Origin: an uncultured Ruminococcus sp.
Lineage (GTDB): Bacteria > Bacillota > Clostridia > Oscillospirales > Acutalibacteraceae
Reading direction: 5' to 3'
Length of the DNA stretch: 7,888 nucleotides
Assembly: GCA_902783815.1 (NCBI GenBank)
Contig: CACZSM010000038.1
Span: 1 to 7,888, forward strand
In this document: positions 1 to 5,872 of the stretch, piece after piece
Position numbering within the stretch: the first letter of the stretch is position 1
How the letters are laid out: each line of letters begins with the position of its first letter
The notes under the pieces: generated by a model
What the model was told of the DNA's origin: nothing
Database searches by the model: none
The model's input: only the letters and a program-made list of their open reading frames with translations
Program-made: the position numbers and the translations under genes

Positions 1-1540
1 GAGTGTGTCCGTTAATAATATGGGAAAAAGGCGAATAAAGGTCGAACTCCCTGAGTATCATATTACAGCATTTCTCGGTTTCGTAGAAACTGTAATATGG
101 GTCAGACTCCTCCTTCCAGGTGCTTTTATCCTCAATAAAGTACCTTTCAAATGTTTTTATATTCCTTCCGCAAAGCGGAGAGCGTCTGCCGCACCATAAA
201 TACCACAGAAAATCAAGCTCCTCAGAATCCTTCTCTTTACTGAAGTAAATATGTCTTACCGTCTTGTCAGCCTTGTCCAACAGGGCTTTTCCTTTATATA
301 TGCCATCGAGTATCCTTACTCCATGAAGATTACCGTCTTTATTAAGCGGAATACATCCGTGAAAAAGCAGATTGCCGTTTATGCACAAGTACATACTGCC
401 CTTTTCAAGCAGGAACCTGATATGCTTTTGCAGCCTTACACTGTTTTCAAATGCTGATCTCAAATCACTTATGATCTTCTTTTCACCGTCACTGTACCTG
501 AACGGCGACTCCGGGTCAACAGTAGGCATGGAGGCGTCATTAAGCGGATATTCCTTCCCGTCAATGCTGACAGTACCTCTGCTGTGATCTATCCTGCTAA
601 GCATCAGCCTGTCCTTCATATTATACTCAGGATGACGCAATAATATCTGTCCCTCAGCCTTGAACTGAATTATCGTTATAGCCCGCAAAGCCCTCTCCAT
701 TGCATCTCCACTCTGATATGTCTCCCCGGCAAAAACAGTCAGGTCGCGCAGACTGATCCCATAACCGCTTTCAAGCGTTTCAAGCGTATTATATTTGATA
801 CATCCCCTTACAACATTGGCTATACAGGCTTCATTCCCTGTCGCTGCGCCGATCCACAGAATATCGTGATTGCCCCACTGAATGTCAAGACTGTGATGAC
901 GCATAAGCATATCAAGTATCTTGTCGGCGCCGTGTCCACGGTCAAAAATATCCCCTACAATGTGCAGATGATCCACTGCAAGCCGCTTTATCAGTCCTGC
1001 CAGAGCTTCTATGAAATCATCTGCATCAAGACTGATGATAGTATTCAGTATATTTTCATGATATCGTATCTGATTGTCATCCTCATCCTTCTGTGCATGG
1101 ATAAGCTCATCAATAATATACGCATAATCCTCCGGCATAGCTTTCCTTACCTTTGATCTGGTGTATTTCGAGGACAAAAGTGCTGCTATTTCGATCATCC
1201 GGTTGATAATCAGCCTGTATCTGTCGGCGCTTATCACATGATCCTTTTTTATCAGATTCAGCTTCTCCCTCGGATAATATATTATTGTACATATTTCCTC
1301 GATCTCACTGTCGGATAGCCTGTCACCATATATCATATCTGCTTTTTCACGAATAACTCCTGCACAGTTATTGAGTATGTGACAAAAGGCTTCATATTCA
1401 CCGTGGATATCACTCATAAAATGCTCGGTTCCCTTCGGAAGATTCAGTATTGCCGATAAATTAATGATCTCCCGTGACAAAGAACGCATCGAAGGATATT
1501 TTTCTGCAAGCAGATGCAGGTATTTATCTTTATGTTCCAT
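1..1540 (-). CDS. fbp: Fructose-1,6-bisphosphatase class III, partial (C-terminus beyond left edge)
   Basis: This enzyme hydrolyses fructose-1,6-bisphosphate to fructose-6-phosphate and phosphate in the cytoplasm, the committed step of gluconeogenesis. Reading the minus strand from the ATG at 1540, the frame stays open for 513 codons to the window edge. The N-terminus (LPKGTEHFMSDIHGEYEAF, about residues 34-52) matches the Firmicutes class III family. Metal-site motifs of the metallophosphoesterase-like fold are visible: SDIHGEYE (43-50), GDIFDRG (196-202) and WGNHD (222-226). The last visible residues are SHIINGHT (506-513), the start of the family's conserved NGH motif. Family members run about 640-670 residues, so roughly 130-150 are missing. 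The start is supported by GGAGGT (plus-strand positions 1549-1554) 8 nt upstream of the ATG. The gene is divergent from the fructose operon and may share regulation with it. Its product could supply fructose-6-phosphate when fructose enters glycolysis at the bisphosphate level (inference). No frameshift is seen. Confidence 0.95.
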   Translation of the reverse strand, partial: MEHKDKYLHLLAEKYPSMRSLSREIINLSAILNLPKGTEHFMSDIHGEYEAFCHILNNCAGVIREKADMIYGDRLSDSEIEEICTIIYYPREKLNLIKKDHVISADRYRLIINRMIEIAALLSSKYTRSKVRKAMPEDYAYIIDELIHAQKDEDDNQIRYHENILNTIISLDADDFIEALAGLIKRLAVDHLHIVGDIFDRGHGADKILDMLMRHHSLDIQWGNHDILWIGAATGNEACIANVVRGCIKYNTLETLESGYGISLRDLTVFAGETYQSGDAMERALRAITIIQFKAEGQILLRHPEYNMKDRLMLSRIDHSRGTVSIDGKEYPLNDASMPTVDPESPFRYSDGEKKIISDLRSAFENSVRLQKHIRFLLEKGSMYLCINGNLLFHGCIPLNKDGNLHGVRILDGIYKGKALLDKADKTVRHIYFSKEKDSEELDFLWYLWCGRRSPLCGRNIKTFERYFIEDKSTWKEESDPYYSFYETEKCCNMILREFDLYSPFSHIINGHT

Positions 1541-1567
1541 AATAATGTACCTCCATAACAATCCTGG

Positions 1568-1597
1568 CAAACTTTAACAAACTTTGACTGACTTTAA
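1568..1597. repeat. Three 10-bp tandem repeats, candidate operator
   Basis: Three consecutive 10-bp units read CAAACTTTAA, CAAACTTTGA and CTGACTTTAA, sharing the core ACTTTRA. Spacing of one helical turn puts the three cores on the same DNA face. A fourth core, ACTTTGA at 1674-1680, overlaps the -35 hexamer of the rightward promoter. DeoR-family repressors are known to bind short repeated boxes near their own promoters, and the adjacent gene encodes one, so an operator is plausible. The assignment is inference; the repeat itself is directly visible. Confidence 0.5.
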
Positions 1598-1601
1598 ACT
1601 A

Positions 1602-1610
1602 ATATTAGCA
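1602..1610 (-). promoter_or_regulatory. Candidate extended -10 for the bisphosphatase gene
   Basis: On the minus strand this reads TGCTAATAT, an extended -10 (TGn) next to a five-of-six match to TATAAT. It places a transcription start near 1595 and a leader of about 55 nt before the fbp ATG. No good -35 hexamer lies 16-18 bp upstream, so the assignment rests on the extended -10 alone. The predicted start falls inside the 10-bp repeats at 1568-1597, where a bound repressor would block transcription. Confidence 0.4.
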
Positions 1611-1620
1611 TTAAGTTATG

Positions 1621-1650
1621 AACAATTGATTAACAATTGATTAACATTGA
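1621..1650. repeat. 11-bp tandem repeats AACAATTGATT
   Basis: Two perfect copies of AACAATTGATT (1621-1631 and 1632-1642) are followed by a partial, altered copy, AACATTGA (1643-1650). Each unit contains the palindrome CAATTG. The block lies between the two divergent promoters, upstream of both. It could be a second regulator site, an UP-like or bent AT-rich segment, or a simple slippage duplication. The sequence alone does not decide. Confidence 0.55.
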
Positions 1651-1670
1651 AAGAATATGAAATATTTTGC

Positions 1671-1699
1671 TTGACTTTGAAAATATACGGTGTTATAAT
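1671..1699 (+). promoter_or_regulatory. Sigma-70-type promoter of the fructose operon
   Basis: TTGACT (1671-1676) and TATAAT (1694-1699) are separated by exactly 17 bp. A TG at 1691-1692 adds an extended -10 element. One base differs from the consensus -35 and none from the -10, so this should be a strong vegetative promoter unless repressed. Transcription would start near 1706, leaving a leader of about 28 nt before the regulator ATG at 1735. A candidate operator core (ACTTTGA, 1674-1680) overlaps the -35. Confidence 0.85.
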
Positions 1700-1734
1700 C
1701 AGTTTAGAAATTTGAAAAGGATGGATGGGGTAAT

Positions 1735-2484
1735 ATGCTTTCTCAGGAAAGATATAAGGCTATCCTTGAGATAATCGAGGAAAGAAATGTCGCTACGGTT
1801 ACTGAACTTGCTGCTCTGGTCGGTACATCTGAGTCAAGCATACGCCGTGACCTTACGGCGCTTGACCGTGAGGGTAAACTCAGAAAGGTATATGGAGGCG
1901 CAACAGCAATAAACCGTACAGAGGGCGCACTTGAAGACGAAGTCAATGTCCGCTACGAACAAATGGCGGAGGAAAAAGAGCTTATCAGTGAATACGCCGC
2001 TCAGCTTATAAATAATGACGATTTTGTCTATATTGATTCCGGTACTACAACTTCAAGACTTATCGACCATATCGGCTCAACAAAGGCTACTTTCGTGACT
2101 AACGGAATTATTCACGCTCAGAAACTCCTTTCAAAAGGACTCAGAGCATATATGATCGGCGGAAGAATAAAGCCTGTTACTGCTTCGGTAGTCGGTGCTG
2201 AGGGAGTACGCAACCTCGTCAAATTCAACTTTACTAAGGCTTTTATGGGTTCTAATGGTATTGATGTCACCGCTGGATTCACTACTCCGGACAGTGAGGA
2301 AGCTATGGTAAAGGAAAAAGCAATAGAAAAGAGTTTTGCGGCATTTGTACTTGCAGATCACAGCAAATTCAGAAAGGTCTATCCGGTGACCTTTGCAGAA
2401 CTGAGAAAATGCTGTATCATAACGGACAGACTCCCGTTCGGAGGCTTTTCGGATAAAACCATAATAAGGGAGGTGATATCATGA
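1735..2484 (+). CDS. fruR: DeoR-family transcriptional repressor of the fructose operon
   Basis: A 249-residue cytoplasmic DNA-binding regulator. The N-terminal winged helix-turn-helix of the DeoR family spans about residues 3-58, with the recognition region TSESSIRRDL (31-40) and the family's typical LRKVYGGA (49-56). The C-terminal sugar-phosphate sensing domain (DeoRC, about 75-235) shows DSGTTT (101-106), IGG (141-143), MGSNGI (171-176) and ADHSKF (207-212). The length is typical of the family. It is the first gene behind the strong promoter at 1671-1699 and overlaps the 1-phosphofructokinase gene by 4 bp (ATGA), so it is probably autoregulated and translationally coupled to that gene. 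By analogy with other DeoR-type regulators in fruRKA operons, the inducer is likely fructose-1-phosphate; this is inferred from context, since the ligand cannot be read from the sequence. Purine-rich AAAAGGATGG and GGGG stretches precede the ATG. The family and operon role are firm, the exact ligand is not. Confidence 0.9.
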   Translation: MLSQERYKAILEIIEERNVATVTELAALVGTSESSIRRDLTALDREGKLRKVYGGATAINRTEGALEDEVNVRYEQMAEEKELISEYAAQLINNDDFVYIDSGTTTSRLIDHIGSTKATFVTNGIIHAQKLLSKGLRAYMIGGRIKPVTASVVGAEGVRNLVKFNFTKAFMGSNGIDVTAGFTTPDSEEAMVKEKAIEKSFAAFVLADHSKFRKVYPVTFAELRKCCIITDRLPFGGFSDKTIIREVIS

Positions 2485-3383
2485 TCTATACACTGACGCT
2501 GAATCCCTCCATTGACTATATCGTTCATCTTGACAGGTTTGTAAGCGGCATTACCAACCGTACAACCAGTGAAGAGTATTATATCGGCGGAAAAGGTATT
2601 AATGTGTCTTCTATACTTGCACAGCTCGGTATTGAAAGTACGGCTCTCGGCTTCATAGCCGGCTTTACGGGAGATGCAATTGAAAAGGGTATGCGTGATC
2701 TTGGGATATGCGCGGACTTTATCAGACTGAATGAGGGTATTTCAAGGATCAATATAAAATTGAAGGCGGACGAGGAAAGCGAAATAAACGGTCAGGGACC
2801 GCATATCTCTGAGGAGGAGCTTGAAAGACTTATCAATAAGACCTCAGTGATAAAGGACGGCGATATGATCGTACTGGCCGGAAGTATCCCAAAGACCGTT
2901 TCAGACGATACATATGAACGAATACTCGGATGTCTGAGGGGAAAGCAGGTAAAGATCGTAGTAGATGCAACAAAAAAGCTGCTGCTTAACTGTCTTTCAT
3001 ATAAGCCGTTTCTGATAAAGCCTAACAGACAGGAGCTTTCGGAAATATTCGGTACTGCTGTGGATAATGAACAGGAAACTGAAAAATGTGCAAGAGAGCT
3101 TATTAAGCAGGGCGCAAGAAATGTTATTGTGTCCCTCGGGGGGGACGGCGCGGTACTGTTCGCAGAGGATGGAAATACCTATCACTCCGGTACAGTAAAG
3201 GAAAAGGTAATAAGCACAGTTGGTTCGGGAGATTCAATGGTGGCAGGATTTATTGCAGGCTATGAGCAGACTGGTGACTATGGCTACGCTCTTAAACTCG
3301 GTACTGCCTGCGGAAATGCAACCGCATTTTCGCCAGGTCTTGCCAGCAGAGAAAAAATTATGGAGATTCTTGACAGGCTATAA
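2481..3383 (+). CDS. fruK: 1-phosphofructokinase (PfkB/ribokinase family)
   Basis: Catalyses ATP-dependent phosphorylation of fructose-1-phosphate to fructose-1,6-bisphosphate in the cytoplasm, the step after PTS import. The 300-residue protein has the usual family length. It starts with IYTLTLNPSIDYIVHLDRF (2-20), typical of 1-phosphofructokinase and tagatose-6-phosphate kinase. It carries the substrate-site GGKGINVS (36-43), IKPNRQE (179-185), the nucleotide-binding SLGGDGA (218-224) and the anion-hole motif STVGSGDSMVAGF (245-257) with Asp251 as the expected catalytic base. The ATG at 2481 overlaps the regulator's stop and follows a very strong GGGAGGTGAT site (2468-2477). Tagatose-6-phosphate kinase is the main alternative by homology. 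The fructose permease immediately downstream makes 1-phosphofructokinase the better call. Confidence 0.94.
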   Translation: MIYTLTLNPSIDYIVHLDRFVSGITNRTTSEEYYIGGKGINVSSILAQLGIESTALGFIAGFTGDAIEKGMRDLGICADFIRLNEGISRINIKLKADEESEINGQGPHISEEELERLINKTSVIKDGDMIVLAGSIPKTVSDDTYERILGCLRGKQVKIVVDATKKLLLNCLSYKPFLIKPNRQELSEIFGTAVDNEQETEKCARELIKQGARNVIVSLGGDGAVLFAEDGNTYHSGTVKEKVISTVGSGDSMVAGFIAGYEQTGDYGYALKLGTACGNATAFSPGLASREKIMEILDRL

Positions 3384-3415
3384 ACGCAGATCTTTTTATA
3401 AAGGGGGTAAAGAAA

Positions 3416-5458
3416 ATGAGAATAACTGATCTGCTTAAAAAACAGGGAATTGAAATCGGCGCTAAGGTGAAGGATAAGTCGGAGGCTATCGAAAAGCTGG
3501 TGGCTCTTCACGATAAGTGCGGCAACCTTAAGGACAGAAAAGCGTACAAGGATGGTATCCTTAAAAGAGAGGAAATGGGTACTACTGCAATAGGTATGGA
3601 AATAGCTATACCTCATGCAAAAAGTGAGGCTGTAAAAGCTCCTGCACTGACTGCTATAACCGTCGCCGATGGAGTGGATTATGGTTCTCCGGACGGGGAT
3701 CCGTGTAAGCTGATATTCATGATAGCTGCAACAACCGATGGAGATGTGCATCTTGAGGTGCTTGCAAGAATGATGCAGATGCTCATGGATATGGACTTCA
3801 CGGCAAAACTGAAGGCTGCAAAGAATTCTGATGAATTCCTGAAACTTATTGACGAAAAGGAAACTGAAAAATTCCCGGATGAGGAAAGTAAAGATAAAAA
3901 AGAAGACTCCGCAAAAAATAATGATAAGGCGGAATCTGCCGGAAAGAAAAAGGAAAGCTCCGGCAGAATACAGATCCTCGCAGTTACCGCCTGTCCCACA
4001 GGTATTGCTCATACCTATATGGCAGCTGAGGCACTTAATAAGGCTGCTGAAAAAATGGGCGTTACCATAAAAGTAGAAACAAACGGCTCGGGCGGAGCAA
4101 AAAATGTGCTTACTGAAAAGGATATCAAGGAATGTGACGGTATCATCATAGCCGCTGACAAAAGTGTGGAAACGGCAAGATTTGACGGTAAACCGGTCTA
4201 TTCAACTAAGGTCGCTGACGGCATACATAAACCGGAGGAACTTATAAATAAGATCCTGAACGGTGATGCGGCTGTGTTCCATGCTGATAAAAAGGCTGAA
4301 ACAGCTTCTTCGGACGGTAATGAGAAAATGAGCAGAAAGCTGTATAAGCATCTGATGAACGGCGTATCACATATGCTTCCATTCGTCGTTGCCGGAGGTA
4401 TATTTATTGCTGTGGCATTCCTCATTGATGCGGCAAGCGGTGTTGAGGCTGCCGGCAACAGTTCCTTCGGAAGCGTAAATCCTGTTGCGGCTTGGTTCAA
4501 GACTATCGGCGGTTATTCATTTAACTTTATGCTGCCGCTTCTGGCTGGCTTTATCGCAATGTCTATTGCAGACAGACCTGGTCTGCTTGTTGGTATCGTA
4601 GGCGGTCTGCTCGCTTCAAACGGCGCTACTTTCGCTGACCCCGGCGCTGCCGATACTGTTCCTTCCGGATTCCTCGGCGCACTGCTCGCTGGCTTCCTCG
4701 CAGGATTGCTTATGAAGCTCTTTGAAAAGCTCTGCGACCATCTGCCGCAGGCTCTTGAAGGCATTAAACCTGTCCTTCTGTATCCGCTTGCAGGTCTGGG
4801 TATTGTCGGCGTAATGATGTGTGCCGTCAATCCGGTGATGGCTGTTATCAATACGGGTCTTAACAACGCTCTTACCTGGCTCAGCGACAATAACCTCGGC
4901 GTGCTTCTCGGATTTATACTCGGCGGAATGATGTCCATAGATATGGGCGGCCCGTTCAATAAGGCTGCTTATGTTTTCGGCACAGGTATGCTTACCGCTG
5001 CTGCCGGTACTACTGACCCCGCTGTACAGCAGGTTTGCTATCAGACTATGGCTTCTGTTATGATAGGCGGTATGGTTCCTCCTCTCGCTATTGCTATATC
5101 AACCACTTTCTTCGGGAAGTTATGGACTCCTGATGAACGCAAGAACGGTATTGTTAACTTTATCATGGGTCTGTCGTTCATCACTGAGGGCGCTATCCCC
5201 TATGCAGCATCCTATCCGCTTATGGTCATCCCGTCCTGCGCTTTCGGTGCAGCTACAGCCGGCGCACTTTCCTGGCTCTTCGGATGTACACTTATGGCTC
5301 CTCATGGAGGTATATTCGTAATTGCAACGATCGGAAATCCGCTCATGTATGTTCTTGCACTTCTTATCGGCTCAGTGGTCGGTGCTTTGCTGCTCACTCT
5401 GATCAAAGCAGTGGTCAAAAAAGTGAACGAACGGAAAGCCTCACAGTCTGGAACATAA
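3416..5458 (+). CDS. fruA: PTS fructose permease, fused EIIABC
   Basis: A 680-residue membrane protein that imports fructose and phosphorylates it to fructose-1-phosphate. Domain order is A-B-C. The EIIA domain (about 1-147) has its phosphorylatable His67 in AIPHAKS. A charged Lys/Glu/Asp/Ser-rich linker spans about 148-184. The EIIB domain (about 185-283) has the active Cys193 in TACPTGIAHT. After a second short linker, the EIIC domain (about 308-668) consists of hydrophobic segments and includes DMGGPFNKAAY (509-519), ITEGAIP (589-595) and MAPHGGIF (627-634), all typical of the fructose-family EIIC. Family members are usually 620-680 residues, so this is full length. The ATG follows GGGGG at 3402-3407 by about 8 nt, 32 bp after the kinase gene. 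A fructose substrate is supported by family motifs and the adjacent kinase. Mannitol and mannose permeases differ in domain order or fold. Confidence 0.95.
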   Translation: MRITDLLKKQGIEIGAKVKDKSEAIEKLVALHDKCGNLKDRKAYKDGILKREEMGTTAIGMEIAIPHAKSEAVKAPALTAITVADGVDYGSPDGDPCKLIFMIAATTDGDVHLEVLARMMQMLMDMDFTAKLKAAKNSDEFLKLIDEKETEKFPDEESKDKKEDSAKNNDKAESAGKKKESSGRIQILAVTACPTGIAHTYMAAEALNKAAEKMGVTIKVETNGSGGAKNVLTEKDIKECDGIIIAADKSVETARFDGKPVYSTKVADGIHKPEELINKILNGDAAVFHADKKAETASSDGNEKMSRKLYKHLMNGVSHMLPFVVAGGIFIAVAFLIDAASGVEAAGNSSFGSVNPVAAWFKTIGGYSFNFMLPLLAGFIAMSIADRPGLLVGIVGGLLASNGATFADPGAADTVPSGFLGALLAGFLAGLLMKLFEKLCDHLPQALEGIKPVLLYPLAGLGIVGVMMCAVNPVMAVINTGLNNALTWLSDNNLGVLLGFILGGMMSIDMGGPFNKAAYVFGTGMLTAAAGTTDPAVQQVCYQTMASVMIGGMVPPLAIAISTTFFGKLWTPDERKNGIVNFIMGLSFITEGAIPYAASYPLMVIPSCAFGAATAGALSWLFGCTLMAPHGGIFVIATIGNPLMYVLALLIGSVVGALLLTLIKAVVKKVNERKASQSGT

Positions 5459-5491
5459 GGGAACCTCTGAAAAGATGGATCTCACTCTGTA

Positions 5492-5515
5492 TTTTACAGG
5501 CAGTAACCTGAAAAA
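5492..5515. other. Short imperfect hairpin in the permease-HPr gap
   Basis: CAGG (5497-5500) pairs with CCTG (5507-5510) across a 6-nt loop. The stem extends past one A-A mismatch through TTTT (5492-5495) and AAAA (5512-5515). No T-run follows on the plus strand, so it is not a terminator for the permease gene. It sits just upstream of the HPr ribosome binding site and could be an RNA processing or stability element. The stem is weak and could be chance. Confidence 0.25.
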
Positions 5516-5540
5516 AATAATTCTGTAAAGGAGAATAATT

Positions 5541-5804
5541 ATGGTATCAAAAGTTTTGACAGTTCCCAACGCACAGGGTTTTCATATGAGACCTGCTTCA
5601 GTTTTCGCAGGTGCTATGGGTAAGTATCCCTGTAATGTATTTATTAACTTCAATGGAAATAAGTACAATGCAAAAAGTACCCTTAATCTTATCGCAGCCT
5701 GCATGAAATGCGGCAGCGAGATCGAACTCGTCTGCGACGGCGACCAGGAAGAGGCTGCTCTCGCAGAGGGCGCAAAAATGATCGAGGATGGCTTCGGCGA
5801 ATAA
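5541..5804 (+). CDS. ptsH: HPr phosphocarrier protein
   Basis: An 87-residue cytoplasmic protein that accepts phosphate from Enzyme I and hands it to EIIA. The active His15 lies in GFHMRPAS (13-20) with the conserved Arg17 and Pro18. Ser46 is in the position of the regulatory serine phosphorylated by HPr kinase in Gram-positive bacteria (NAKST, 43-47). Length and spacing of both sites match canonical HPr exactly. Unusual points are Phe14 and Met16 in place of the common Leu/Ile and Ala, Thr47 after the regulatory serine, and four cysteines (31, 54, 57, 65), two forming a CMKC pair (54-57). The ATG is preceded by AAAGGAG (5527-5533) with a 7-nt spacer. The gene follows the permease gene by 82 bp with no visible terminator, so it is probably in the same operon. 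It could be the general HPr or a fructose-dedicated paralogue. Confidence 0.94.
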   Translation: MVSKVLTVPNAQGFHMRPASVFAGAMGKYPCNVFINFNGNKYNAKSTLNLIAACMKCGSEIELVCDGDQEEAALAEGAKMIEDGFGE

Positions 5805-5822
5805 GTATGGTGTGAATAAGTC

Positions 5823-5848
5823 GCCCGGCTTCTCTTGCTGAGCCGGGC
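5823..5848 (+). other. Strong hairpin without U-tract between HPr and Enzyme I
   Basis: GCCCGGCT (5823-5830) and AGCCGGGC (5841-5848) form a perfect 8-bp GC-rich stem around a 10-nt loop. The following bases (TGACATTCGG) contain no U-run, so it lacks the mark of an efficient intrinsic terminator. It ends 8 nt before the Enzyme I Shine-Dalgarno. Likely roles are blocking 3' exonucleases to stabilise the upstream HPr message, or partial attenuation lowering Enzyme I relative to HPr. Both roles are inference. Confidence 0.7.
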
Positions 5849-5856
5849 TGACATTC

Positions 5857-5864
5857 GGAGGTGA
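5857..5864 (+). promoter_or_regulatory. Ribosome binding site fixing the Enzyme I start
   Basis: GGAGGTGA is a near-perfect Shine-Dalgarno, 8 nt before the ATG at 5873. An in-frame GTG at 5861 lies inside this motif and would have no ribosome binding site of its own. It would add four residues (MTDT) not expected at the family's N-terminus. The ATG is therefore chosen. Confidence 0.85.
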
Positions 5865-5872
5865 CGGATACA

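Noticed and set aside
7..16. Ten-base GTCCGTTAAT shared with 7804-7813
   Set aside because: One copy encodes conserved bisphosphatase residues (INGH region). A single 10-mer match between coding and intergenic DNA is within chance for this size and no flanking similarity follows.
765..787. TTTCAAGCG direct repeat resembling a catabolite-responsive site
   Set aside because: It lies deep within the bisphosphatase coding sequence, where it encodes the repeated TLETLES residues, and it does not match a palindromic cre site.
5..1156. Several short plus-strand open frames in the left 1.2 kb
   Set aside because: All are antisense to the continuous bisphosphatase frame with intact family motifs.
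3284..4012. 242-codon minus-strand open frame across the kinase/permease junction
   Set aside because: It is antisense to two well-supported genes, and its translation is low-complexity Ser/Phe/Cys-rich without domain features.
4513..4959. 148-codon minus-strand open frame inside the EIIC region
   Set aside because: It is a shadow of the membrane domain coding sequence. Its Pro/Ser/Arg-rich reading is typical of antisense to hydrophobic codons.
5459..5540. Separate promoter for HPr and Enzyme I in the gap after the permease gene
   Set aside because: No -35/-10 pair with acceptable spacing was found, so operon read-through is the simpler reading.
5861..5863. Upstream in-frame GTG start for Enzyme I
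   Set aside because: It overlaps the GGAGGTGA Shine-Dalgarno itself. The ATG at 5873 has ideal spacing and the expected N-terminus.
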